Below the pieces are notes generated by a model that ran no database searches, had not been told where the DNA came from, and saw nothing but the letters and a program-made list of their open reading frames with translations. Positions 34,022 to 44,615 of a DNA stretch of 64,000 nt are shown here, piece by piece; the stretch's first letter is position 1, and every line of letters starts with the position of its first letter. The DNA comes from Heloderma charlesbogerti (lineage: Eukaryota > Chordata > Lepidosauria > Squamata > Helodermatidae), in NCBI GenBank assembly GCA_026122225.1, contig JANEZZ010002877.1:62001-126000 (forward strand), in the 5' to 3' direction. Made by a program: the position numbers and the translations under genes.

Positions 34022-34053
<32 letters not shown>
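34022..34053. repeat. (GT)n microsatellite
   Basis: About 16 GT units at the 3' edge of an L2-like tail. Confidence 0.96.
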
Positions 34054-34054
<1 letters not shown>

Positions 34055-34056
<2 letters not shown>

Positions 34057-34470
34057 ATTTATATTTCTCTACTGCGTATCAGCTGAAGGTCTCTGGGTGG
34101 CTCAGAAAACAAAACGTAAAACCTTAAAATATAATAACATAGTAAAGCATAATATAAAAATCATACATTTTTATTTAAAAACAGAATTAAAAAATAGGAA
34201 CCAAGATATAAGCCAGCATCAGTGCAAAGATCTAAAAATGCACTAATGCAATTTTAAAAACTGAATGGCTAAAAGCCAAGGAAAATTTTAAAAAGTATCT
34301 TCTTGGAGCCCAAAAGAATATAATGGTTGAGCCTTTCTGGGGAGGGCATTCCACAACTGGGGTGTCACCACTGAAAAGGCCCCCTCATTAGTAGCCTCAC
34401 CTCACTTGGCAGGGATATATGTCTGGGGGTGGGGTGAGGGGTGAGAGAGGAATTATGTGGATTTTGAAAT
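34055..34470 (-). mobile_element. L2-like LINE tail
   Basis: TTTATTTATATTTC followed by 'ctgggtggctcagaaaac' and, further on, 'gggcattccacaactgggg' match the same family as 22449-22950. Confidence 0.6.
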
Positions 34471-35542
34471 GCTATAAATTAGGTCTAATTTGGAAAGAGC
34501 CTAGCCCTATGCAGGCATTCACCTGCTCACATGTAGGACAGAAGTGGTGAGAAGGAAGTGAATATAAGCCCTGCCCAAAGTTCCCACATGCCTGCTTGCC
34601 AGTTAGACCTTTGTGTGGTCTGAAAAAGGGCTCTGCATGTGCATTCAGGTGATTGCGAACCCAGCCACACCCCAAAATAAATAGGCACAGCACACACATC
34701 CACAGGGTGCCCAGGCAAAAGCACAGCATTTTGCTTTGGAGCATGCCTTCCCTCCAGTTTAAAAATAATAATAAAACTTAAAGTAGAAAAATCAGGGGGT
34801 GTGAGGAGCCTGGAGAGTGCCAAGGGAGATGTTCATGGGTTCATTGGTCCCCACAGGCACCACATTGGGGACCCTGGGATTATTGTGTTCAGTTTGTAAA
34901 TTAGTTTAGGAAGTACAGATTCAGTCAATTCATATTAAAATGCAAGCCAAACAAATTTCTCCCCCATCCCTAATGAGAATAACCAGTAAAAAGCAAAAGG
35001 ACACAAGTTTCCAGGCTAGTTGCTGGAAAAATGCAAACAGAAAATAATCCTTTTTCTCTGTGCTTGTCAGGCCTTATGGTGTATGAAGGGAGGAAAGCAT
35101 TGTCCTCGTGGGCAGCAAGTAATTAGATAACATATTCACACATTTGCAACAACTTATCGGGGCATCCTTTGCAAAGTCTTCTGTGAAGGTCAGTTCTTCT
35201 GTTATGTTGCTGCTAATTAGTTTTCACCTCACCAGATTTCAAGACCCCTCTTGATTTTCACCATGTGCATAATTCTCAAACATGCGCCTCTTTTCTTGTC
35301 CACCTTAGTATTATACAAAGCAAAATGGGATAGAGCGTTTTTTTGTGTGTGTGACTTGCAGAATGTTGCTGAACATACTTGTTCACAACCTTTTACAGAT
35401 TATTGGTTTGTAATAACTAACTGCAGTAATGCTGGTGTGGAATATAAGTACTCTACATCTGTTGTTTTTTTTTCTTCCTCCAAGTCATGACAACTGTGCT
35501 TCACATTTTATGTTAAGTGTTGTGTGGTTCTTGTTTTTGGTC
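34471..35542. other. Intron sequence, nothing recognised
   Basis: No gene, RNA or clear repeat found. Confidence 0.4.
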
Positions 35543-35550
35543 CATTAAAC

Positions 35551-35666
35551 CAGGCTTCCTCAATCTGGTACCCTTGAGATGTGTTAGACTGCAGTTCCCA
35601 TTATCCCGAGCCAGCATGGGGATTGTAGTCCAACACATCTGGTGGACACTTGGTTGGGGAAGGCTG
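35551..35666. mobile_element. Hairpin hAT MITE, copy h3, with perfect 8-bp duplication
   Basis: A 116-bp palindromic element, CAGGCTTCCTC to GGGGAAGGCTG. It is flanked by CATTAAAC at 35543-35550 and again at 35667-35674. The internal arm 'attgtagtccaacacatct' faces 'agatgtgttagactgcagt'. Confidence 0.88.
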
Positions 35667-35674
35667 CATTAAAC

Positions 35675-36576
35675 CATTTCAGTGTGTCTGGTACGGTGGG
35701 TGATCTCAATAAAACTGATCACATTTTGGTAAGAATCCTCAGAGCCATTCATCTAAGTGAAGTACATCTCTCAAATGAATCTATGGTATCAGTAATAGAT
35801 TGTTTGAAGTCTATGTATATTGTGGCTTCAGGATTAAAACTAAGCCAACAATAAAGGGAAGTATAGGTGCCTCATATCTTTTCTTTGGTATTCTTTTCAA
35901 TGGTACTATCATTGGTATTCCATATACCTCCCCCATCCCCCTCCAGTAAAATGGGTAAAAATCTTGTGTAGACAAAGTAAGTTTTTTTTAAATGATGCAC
36001 ATAAAGAGAAATAATTACATGACAGTTGCTTGCACTTTCACCCTATCTGTTGTAATATTCAGCATGGCTTTAGAGAGGGGGTGGAATCTTGCCTATTTGC
36101 TTGCTTGTTAAAATCAGCATTTTTACAATATTGCACCAGGTAATTCTGTCTCTCTACATCCCTAAACGAAACTGACCTCCTAAGCCTCAGTTATATCCTG
36201 TTGCTTCCCCAAATAGACATCACATTAAATATGTTGATTGGTGGACTCGGACTGAATAAGTACTTAGGTTAGACTCTGAAAGTACCTTGATGTTTTACGC
36301 AGCTATTCTGTTCGCCTCGGTCATGAGTTACTTATGTATGTTGGTATAATTTCTAGCAGCAAGCACATGAACTACGAATGATGGGCATGTGTTCACAAGC
36401 CTGAAATCTTTGATGAATGTTCCTAGGTGTTTAAGGACATGTGATTATCATTCATTCTTTGCTCTTGGAAGCACCAGTGTTAAAATCACTGCTAGCAGTG
36501 GTAAACTCTATAAACAGTGAAGTGACCTTGAGCAACAGAGGATTTCAACAGCAACAGTAATGTTTGAAATAAGTAA
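35675..36576. other. Intron sequence, nothing recognised
   Basis: AT-rich sequence without recognisable genes or repeats. Confidence 0.4.
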
Positions 36577-36835
36577 GTGGGGCAAAGAGACGACCTGGCT
36601 ACTAGTCCTAGTCAATGGCTACTAGTCCTAATGGCTATATGCTACCTCCAGTATCAGAAGCAGTATGCCTATGCACACTGGTTGCTGGGGAACATGGGCG
36701 GGACAGTGCTGTTGCACTCATGTCTTGCTTGTGGGCTTCTCATGGGCAACTGGTTGGCCACTCTGTCAATAGAATGTTGGACTAGATGGACCCTTGGTCT
36801 GTTGCAGCATGGCTCTTCTTATGTTCTTATGAGTT
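36577..36835 (+). repeat. Interspersed repeat of the 'ggactagatggacccttgg' family, copy 1
   Basis: It ends in 'cttcttatgttcttatg', a LINE/SINE-like 3' tail. It is nearly the same as 37085-37305 and shares its 3' end with a fragment at about 7857-7895. Confidence 0.7.
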
Positions 36836-37084
36836 TCCCATGGGCAGCTGGTTTGCTACTCTGTTCTTATGTTCTTACCTACCTGCTTGTGTGTGTGATA
36901 ATAATATGTAAACCAATGATTCTCTGATGGTAGCTTGTAGTTAATGGTGGGCTGCAGAAGCCCCCATTAAGAGAAGATCTTTCATTTGACCAAGCATGCA
37001 TTTGGACATACTGGTTAAACAGATTTTTGTATGGAATTATATACTATTGATATGCCTACATGCACTATGTGCTATGACTAGGCT

Positions 37085-37305
37085 ATCAATGGCTACTAGT
37101 CTTGATGGCTATGTGCTACCTCCAGTACCAGAGGCAGTGAACCCATGTACACCAGTTGCTGGGGAACATGGGTGGGAAGGTGCTGTTGTCCTCATGCCCT
37201 GCTTGTGGGTTCCTGGTCAACAGCTGGTTGGCCACTGTGTGAACAGAATGCTGGACTAGATGGACCCTTGGTCTGATCCAGCATGGTTCTTCTCAAGTTC
37301 TTACG
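37085..37305 (+). repeat. Interspersed repeat of the same family, copy 2
   Basis: In direct orientation, about 500 bp after copy 1. Shared phrases are 'ggctatgtgctacctccag', 'gttgctggggaacatggg' and 'ggactagatggacccttgg'. Confidence 0.7.
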
Positions 37306-37313
37306 ACCTATGG

Positions 37314-37500
37314 CAGGTGGGGAGGCTCAGGAGCCAAATCTGGCACTCTGAGGTTCCCCAGATGTCCATGTCCCCTTCCCCTATCCCTTTCCCAATCTCT
37401 TGATGATTTCCCAGCATGTGTGCATTTTTTTACCCATTCTAAAATGTTGAGATGCCTCTCCGAAGACTTAGTTACTGGCAGTGCGAGCTTTAAGCTAGAT
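37314..37500 (+). mobile_element. Left half of a hAT-type MITE split by CR1
   Basis: It begins CAGGTGGGGAGG and matches the first 190 bp of 31477-31818. The second half resumes at 41277. Outer flanks ACCTATGG (37306-37313) and AGCTATGA (41403-41410) match at six of eight. Confidence 0.82.
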
Positions 37501-37514
37501 TTTTTTTTTTTTTT

Positions 37515-38301
37515 ACTTGAAGAGCAACAGCAAGATGAGGCAGTGGGAAATGCTGAGGTGAAGAAAAATGCAGTAGAGGATACTCCTTGGAAAAGGGTGA
37601 CAGTTAGGAGAAGAAGAACTAGATGCCACTCTGCATCAGTGGAGCTGTGGAACTGATTCCAGGTACCTGCGGATGAGACTGGAGGACAGACTGCAGAGGA
37701 AGAATCACAGGGGAACCTACATGAGAGTGAGCAAGAGGCTGAAGGTCAGTCAAACAGAGGCGATGAAACCCAGGCCTACAACAAGAAGAAGAGAAGAGTG
37801 GTGGTAGTGAGAGACTCCTTGCTGCGTGGGATCGAGACCCAAGTATGTCGCGAAGACCCGTGGACTCGCCAGGTATGTTGTCTCCTGGGAGGACGGATTA
37901 GAGACGTGACTGAAAGGTTGCCTGCACTCATAAAGCCCACTGACAGGTATCCCTTTCTTCTCATCCATGTGGGAACAAATGATACTGCCAAGTGGAGCTA
38001 CGAAGAAATCACGTCAGACTTTGAAGCTTTAGGAAGGAAACTCAAGAACTTTGGGGCCCAGATAGTTTTCTCATCCATCCTTCCAGTAGTTAGAAGAGGG
38101 ATAGAAAGGGAACGAAAAATACTCAGGGTAAATGACTGGCTATGAAGGTGGTGCCGATGAGAAAGAGTTGGATTCTGGGACCACAGGCTATACTTCCTGG
38201 AAGATGGGCTGTTGGCAAGGGACGGGTTGCAACTTACAAAGGATGGGAAGAATATGTTTGGCCACAGCATGAAGAACTTCATCAGGAGGGCTTTAAACTG
38301 A
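37515..38301 (+). pseudogene. CR1 ORF1 with SGNH-esterase-like domain, broken
   Basis: ORF1 proteins of the CR1/L2 group often carry an SGNH hydrolase domain and help form the ribonucleoprotein. Seen here: an acidic, glutamine-rich lead (37530-37790), then VVVRDSLLRG at 37798-37827, where the family usually has GDS (the glycine is an arginine here). The oxyanion motif HVGTND is at 37966-37983, and a final block TKDGKNMFG near 38236-38262 ends at TGA 38299-38301. A stop at 38143 and a frameshift shortly after it break the frame. Confidence 0.75.
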
Positions 38302-38439
38302 ATCCTACGGGGAAGGGAGATAGAGTGTTGGGGGTAACAATGGACGTAGGCGCATGCACTGCAACAGAGAGAACAGCTCTGATAGCGCCCAATAATAGTC
38401 TTCAGACACATGTAGGAAGAAAGCCAGACTATGAAGCAC

Positions 38440-41194
38440 ATGGTCTTCGATGTCTATATACTAATGCCCAGAGTATGGGAAACAAACAGAATAAATTTGA
38501 ACTCTTAATACAGGAGGGAAATTATGACTTGATAGGTGTAACTGAAACTTAGTGGGATGACTCCTATGACTGGAATACAGCAATTGAAGGATATAACTTG
38601 TTCAAAAAGAACAGGAGGAACAGAAAGGGAGGTGGGGTTGCACTGTATGTGAAAAATACATATCTCGATGAGCTTGGTAACCCCATCGAGAGCATCTGGA
38701 TCAAAATAAATGGAGCAAAGAATAAAAGGAACCTGGTGGTCAGAGTCTACTGTCAACCACCCAATCAAGGAGAAGACGAGGATGAAACTTTTGAAAAGCA
38801 AATAGCCAGTGTTTTAAGGAAGCATGATGTAGTAGTAATGGGGGACTTCAATTTCCCCGATATTTGTTGGGAGACAAATTCTGCAAAACATGGCCCCTCC
38901 AGGAAATTGCCGACTTGTGTGTCGGATAACTTCCTCCTACAGAAAGTAGAGGAAGGAACTAGAGGATCGGCTATCCTTGACTTGATCCTAACCAACAGAG
39001 ATGACTTAGTGGATAAAGTAGCAGTTACAGGAACTCTGGGGGAAAGCGATCATGTTGTACTTGAGTTCTTGATTCTAAGGGAAGCAAAAGCCGAGTGTAG
39101 CCAAATGCGTACCCTGGATTTTAGGAAAGCTGATTTTAATAAACTCAGAACAATGATCAGTAAGGTCCCATGGCAAGCGATGCTAACAAGAAAAGGAGTC
39201 CAAGATGGGTGGGAGCTTTTAAAAAAGGAAATTCTCAAGGCACACTTACAAACAATTCCAACAAGAAGAAAAGGTGGAAGACAACAGAAGCAGCCAGTTT
39301 GGCTTCACAAAAAGCTTAGGGATGACCTGAAAACAAAAAAGGACACATATAGGAAGTGGAAAGAAGGCCAAGTAACAAAGGAAGAGTACAGGCAGGTAGC
39401 ACAGAATTGCAGGGATGGTGTTAGGAAGGCTAAAGCTGAGAACGAGCTGAGGTTAGCAAGGGATGCTAAAAACAACAAAAAGGCTTTCTTCAGCTACGTG
39501 CATAGTAAAAGGCAGAGGAGAGAAATGGTTGTTCAGCTATTAAATAAGGATGGCAAGATGATAACAGATGACAAAGAAAAGGTAGAGGTGCTCAATTCCT
39601 ACTTTGGCTCAGTCTTCTCCCAAAAGAGGGTCTATGACCCTCCTGGCAAAGGCGAAGTACAGGCTGAAGAGAGCAGGATTGCAGCGTGAGATCGATAGGC
39701 ATATGGTCAAGGAACACCTAATTACTTTGAATGAGTTCAAATCTCCAGGGCCAGATGAACTGCATCCTAGAGTAATAAAGGAACTGGCAGAAGAACTCTC
39801 AGAACCACTGTCTATTCTCTTTGAGAAATCATGGAGGGTGGGTGAAGTGCCAGATGACTGGAGGAGGGCTCATGTTGTCCCTGTCTTCAAAAAGGGTAAA
39901 AAGGAGGAACCTGGGAACTACAGACCAGTCAGTCTGACATCAATCCCTGGGAAAATTCTGGAGCAGATGATAAAGCAATCCATCTGGAAGCACCTTGAAA
40001 ACAATGCTGTGATTACTCGAAGCCAACATGGATTTGTCAAAAACAACTTCTGCCAGATGAATCTCGTCTCATTTTTTGATCAAGTAACCTCCCTTGTGGA
40101 CCATGGGAATGCTGTGTACATCATATACCTCGACTTCAGCAAAGCTTTTGACAAAGTGCCCCATGATATCCTGATGAGCAAACTAACTCAAAGTGGGCTA
40201 GATGAAACAACGATCCGGTGGATCCACAGTTGGCTACAGAATTGGACTCAAAGAGTGCTTATCAATGGGACCCTCTCAAACTGAGGAGAGGTAACGAGTG
40301 GGGTACTGCAGGGCTCAGTTCTGGGCCCAGTGCTTTTCAACATTTGTATTAATGACTTGGAGGAGGAGGTGCAGAGAATGCTGATCAGATTTGCCGATGA
40401 CACAAAATTGGGTGGGATAGCTAATACTTTGGAAGACAGAAATAAAATTCAAAGTGATCTGGATAGACTGGAGCGCTGGGCAGAAAACAACAGAATGACA
40501 TTTAATAGGGATCAATGCCAAGTTCTGCACCTAGGAAAAAAGAAACCAAATGCACAGTTACAAGATGGGGGATACGTGGCTCAACAACACTACAAGCAAG
40601 AAGGATCTTGGAATTGTTGTCGATCACAAGCTGAATATGAGCCAGCAATGTGACGTGGCTGCAAAAAAGGCCAATGCTATTTTGGGCTGCATTAATAGAA
40701 GCATAGCTTCCAAATCCTGGGAAGTACTAGTTTCCCTCTACTCAGCACTGGTTAGGCCTCATCTGGAGTACTGTGTCCAGTTCTGGGCACCGCACTTTAA
40801 GAAGGATGCAGACAAACTGGAGAGGGTTCAGAGGAGGGCAACAAAGATGATCAAGGGACTGGAAACAAAGCCCTCTGAAGAGAGACTGAAAGAACTGGGC
40901 ATGTTTAGCCTTGAGAAGTGAAGACTGAGGGGAGATATGGTAGCGCTCTTCAAGTACTGGAAAGGTTGTCACAGAGAGGAAGGCCAGGATCTCTTCTTGA
41001 TCATCCCAGAGTGCAGGACATGGAATAATGGGCTCAAGTTACATGAAGCCAGATTCTGGCTGAACATCAGGAAAAACTTCCTGACTGTTAGAGCAATACG
41101 ACAATGGAACCAATTACCTGGGGAGGTGGTGGGCTCTCCCACACTGGAGATGTTCAAGACGAGGCTGGACAGCCATCTGTCAGGGATGCTCTGA
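38440..41194 (+). pseudogene. CR1 ORF2 (endonuclease-reverse transcriptase), broken
   Basis: The endonuclease part shows LYTNAQSMGNK (about 38454-38486), MGDFNFPDICW (38838-38870), LDLILTNRDD (38979-39008) and SDHV (39048-39059). The reverse transcriptase shows YIIYLDFSKAFDKVPH (about 40120-40167), GVLQGSVLGPVLFN (40300-40341) and the catalytic FADD at 40390-40401. The C-terminal LINE region ends at TGA 41192-41194. Breaks: TAG 38550, a frameshift near 39600-39690, TGA 40282, a frameshift near 40550-40600 and TGA 40919. Confidence 0.9.
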
Positions 41195-41276
41195 CTTGGA
41201 TTCTTGCATTGAGCAGGGGGTTGGACCCGATGGCCTTGTAGGCCCCTTCCAACCCTACTATTCTATGATTCTATGA

Positions 41277-41402
41277 CCCCACCCCTTTCGCCTTTGGTCC
41301 TGCCCCCTTTGCCTTCAGCTCCATCCACCACTGGAATGTTGCCCCTGAGAGCTTCTCTGAAATAGAATTTGGCCCTTCAGCTGAAAGAGGTTCTCCACCC
41401 TG
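41277..41402 (+). mobile_element. Right half of the hAT-type MITE split by CR1
   Basis: Continues the match to 31700-31818 ('cctttggtcctgcc', 'ccaccactggaatg') and ends in CTCCACCCTG. Confidence 0.82.
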
Positions 41403-41410
41403 AGCTATGA

Positions 41411-42945
41411 CTTGTCAGTGTCTTTATGGTATGAATGATTTATGTGCAATTTTTTGGCTTGTCCTTGGTACAAAAATCTCTGATATACCGTTATCATAAG
41501 AATACATATCTCTGCTTGTCATTATGTTTAAATGAAATTTGAATTAATTGGACAGGAATTTCATAGTAAGGGGAGAATGCCAGTCAAAATGATTTCTTTG
41601 CTTGGTGTCAAGAGATTTCATCTGTCATTTGAACAAGCCCATATTTGTGCACACTCTAAAATATGTTGCACAGTTCTTGTGCTGTCTCTAAGTGCTCATG
41701 CATGTTTGTGAAAGTCCAAAGGTTCTGATGTCTTCTGCTAGCATATTTGCAGAGCTGCTATAATGTCTAATAACACCATACCTACACATTTTCCTGGTTC
41801 AGTTCATTCTAAATTCTTCACATTCTTGGCAAAGCATCTTGGAACAGAGAAATAAATTTGCTGCTTACCTTGTGTAGATGCAGCAAACTTGAAAGTAGAG
41901 GTATGTGTAACGTATAGCAGAGGCCATGTGCAGCTAAATGTCTTTTCTAGCTTCTATTACTTTCTGATATTTGTTCTAGTGGTCTCGGTCAGTATCTCTA
42001 TATAAAATTGCTTGTAATCAACTTGGAAAAATGCATTCTTGGGGCCATCAAACCCCAAAACTATACAATACAGAATTAATTCTGGCATACCCTTTTAAAA
42101 CTCAATATATGTGGGTTAATTATAGATTCTCTTAGCTTGTGTATCATCCCAGAGTCTTCTCTAAGTACATAGGCTTTTTATAAGGTGAGATCCCTTGCTA
42201 ATGAATACTGTAGTCCCCTATGCCCAGTGTCAAGCTTTAAATTAGGCAGGCTGGTGTTTTTGATATGGCATGTGAGTTTGAAAGGCAATGAATATCATAT
42301 GCAAAACCCATGGGGTTGCCTAAAGTGGCTCTTTGGATTCCAGATTTGTGTTCAAATGAACTAGTAAGTGTACTTAGAAGAACGTCTCTTGAATTACTTT
42401 CACAAAGAAGGATATGTGCATCTTGGAGAAACTGTTTACCTATCCCATTGCTTTACTTCTGATTTTTCACTGCAGCAGCTCCTACCACTGAAGTGGCAAG
42501 CTGCTTTGAGGTTTAAAAAGCAGCTTGGCTCTTCTACAGTTGAAACCGTTGCAGTGAAATTTGCACATGATGTTTTGCTGCATGCAAATGCAGCTTCGGA
42601 TCCCAGCCGCTTACCTTGTTTGACTTGTTAACAACCATTTGGTCAAGCAGCAGTACCTATCCCCAAGGTAACAGATCTCACCATCTCTTTCTCTGTCTTA
42701 CTGTTTTATGGATGAACTGCATGTAGATGTAGTATAGGCTTTCCCATTTTGTCTCAGTCTTAAATGCATTGCAGCTGTCCATTTACCCCGACTGTACTCA
42801 GTTCAATGTATATGAGGGGCAAGTCATCATGTAGGTAAGTTGCCTTTCACTCATGCAGACTTTAGGTGTTCATGTCAGGTTTTTGTTTAAATGTATGTAT
42901 TTAAATTTTTTTATTTTCCTAAATCTAAACATAATCTAAGGGAGC
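41411..42945. other. Intron sequence, nothing recognised
   Basis: No gene, RNA or clear repeat. Confidence 0.4.
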
Positions 42946-42949
42946 AAAC

Positions 42950-43350
42950 ATATGGCCACTAGACACTGTCTAGAGGCCATAGGATTGTTTGGATTCTGGG
43001 AACCGCGCTCCCCACCCCCTCATAGCCAGCATGGTTCTCTCTGCACCAGCTATGTCTCCACACTCGGAAACTGAGCACAGAGATGGGGAAAAGGGTGCGG
43101 ACCCGACAGCAGGAAGGGGAGGAGACTGCGGACGCTGCTTTACGCAGCTTCCTATGTGGTCTCCAGGCTCCTTCCCTCCCCTTCCCCGATGCTGCACCTA
43201 GATGGGCAAACTCATCAACAAAAAGTGCAGGGCAGCCAGAGCACAGAGAAGAGGATGCCCTCTGTGCTCCAGCTGCCCTGCATAGGATAGTCGGCAGCCT
43301 CTGATTTCGGAGGCTGGCGACTATCTGGATAGGATTGCACCCTTATTGTA
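42950..43350 (-). mobile_element. Nonautonomous repeat, copy 2 (inverted relative to 21574-21950)
   Basis: 'gtctagaggccataggattg' at 42967-42986 matches the complement of 21890-21910, with 'ttggattctggg' next to it. The right end 'ggataggattgcaccc' mirrors the left end of copy 1. The middle is GC-rich and noncoding. Confidence 0.6.
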
Positions 43351-43964
43351 TTTAAGTGAGTTGGCTTAAGAACATCTCAGTTTCCATAAGAGGGTGCGGG
43401 GGGGTGGGTTAACTACTAAACTTTGTTCTCCAAAACCACTGAAAAGTAGAAGTGTTCATTCTGATGTCTGATTGTGGTATAATCCATATAGCTGCGGGTA
43501 CAATTCCACTTTTCCAGTGAAAAACAATGTTGACTCACTGAAGTTTAGAGGAAAACTACGGACTGATGTAGATATAATGTTGCTTGGGAACCCAAATGGT
43601 GGTTCAGGTAGGTGGCGCCAATACAATGGGATAACCTATGGCACAATTGAAAATATGCCTCTGCATTTCTGCAGATAAGGAATTCTAATACAACATTCTA
43701 AATTTTGCTAGAAGAGTAGCACAAAGACTTAATCAAAGGCAGCCAATTAATACCTTACATTTTATAGGTGAGGAACATTGAGAGAAAAATAATTACCCTA
43801 AGGATAGCCATGACAGAATTTTAAAAAGGGATCACCATGGAGGATATATCTATTAATGGCTTTTTATTCAAGAAGGCTAACTGCAACCTCCCAGGTTCAG
43901 AGGCTGCATACCTCCAAACATCAGATGCTGGATATGCAACAGAGAAGGGCTGTTGCCCTGTAGG
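43351..43964. other. Intron sequence, nothing recognised
   Basis: A possible old SINE-like fragment lies near 43765-43830, otherwise nothing. Confidence 0.35.
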
Positions 43965-44540
43965 CTTTCAGGATGCATCTGAATGGCCTCTTCTAGCAAG
44001 AAAATAGTGCTCAAGGTGACTAACAGTCATATGAATTAAAAAAATTGAAAATACAAACTTGGTTAAAACTATAATAACATTAATACATTAAAAACACAGT
44101 TAAAAAGAAGAACAATAACAGAATAGAAAGAGTACCCAGCCCAACAGACCAGCTTACATGCCAAAGTCCTGCTTGAATAAAAACATCTTTGTCTGCCAAC
44201 AGAAGGACAGCAGAGAAGGAGTCAGCCTTGGCAGGGAGTTCCACAGCCTGGGAGCAGCCACTGAGGAGGCTCTCTCTTGTATCCCTACCAAACATGCCTC
44301 CAGTGGTGGTAGGACCAAGAGAAGGGCCACCCTGGATGTTCTTAAAACCCAGGCAGGCTTGTATGGGAAACTGTCCCAACCTGTACAGGGCTTTATAAGT
44401 CATAACCAGCATTTGAATTGTGCCTGGAAAAAGACTGGTAGCCAATGAAGCTGTTGTAACAAGGGAGTCATGCGCTCCCTGTACCTGGCCTTGGTCAACA
44501 GTTTGGCAATAGCATTCTGGTGTATCCCCATGCTCTAAAT
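43965..44540 (-). mobile_element. L2-like LINE tail
   Basis: Phrases 'gggagttccacagcctggg' and 'cagggctttataagtcata' and the AT-rich beginning match the family at 22449-22950. The complement encodes degraded C-terminal LINE residues. Confidence 0.65.
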
Positions 44541-44615
44541 GTGGGGAAATACTCTTTTACAACTCCATTGTTGATAAACACCAGAATCTCCACACCTTTC
44601 CTAACAAAACCTGTG

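Larger units (their letters stand above)
37515..41276 (+). mobile_element. CR1 LINE, nearly full length
   Basis: Order: ORF1 region with an esterase-like domain, ORF2 with endonuclease and reverse transcriptase, and a 3' end of ATTCTATGATTCTATGA repeats at 41260-41276. A T-run (37501-37514) precedes it. Insertion happened inside an older hAT MITE, whose halves flank it. Most CR1 copies are severely 5' truncated, so a copy reaching ORF1 is less common. Confidence 0.93.

Noticed and set aside
37798..38145. A host SGNH esterase gene
   Set aside because: Position, frame and downstream endonuclease-reverse transcriptase show it is CR1 ORF1.
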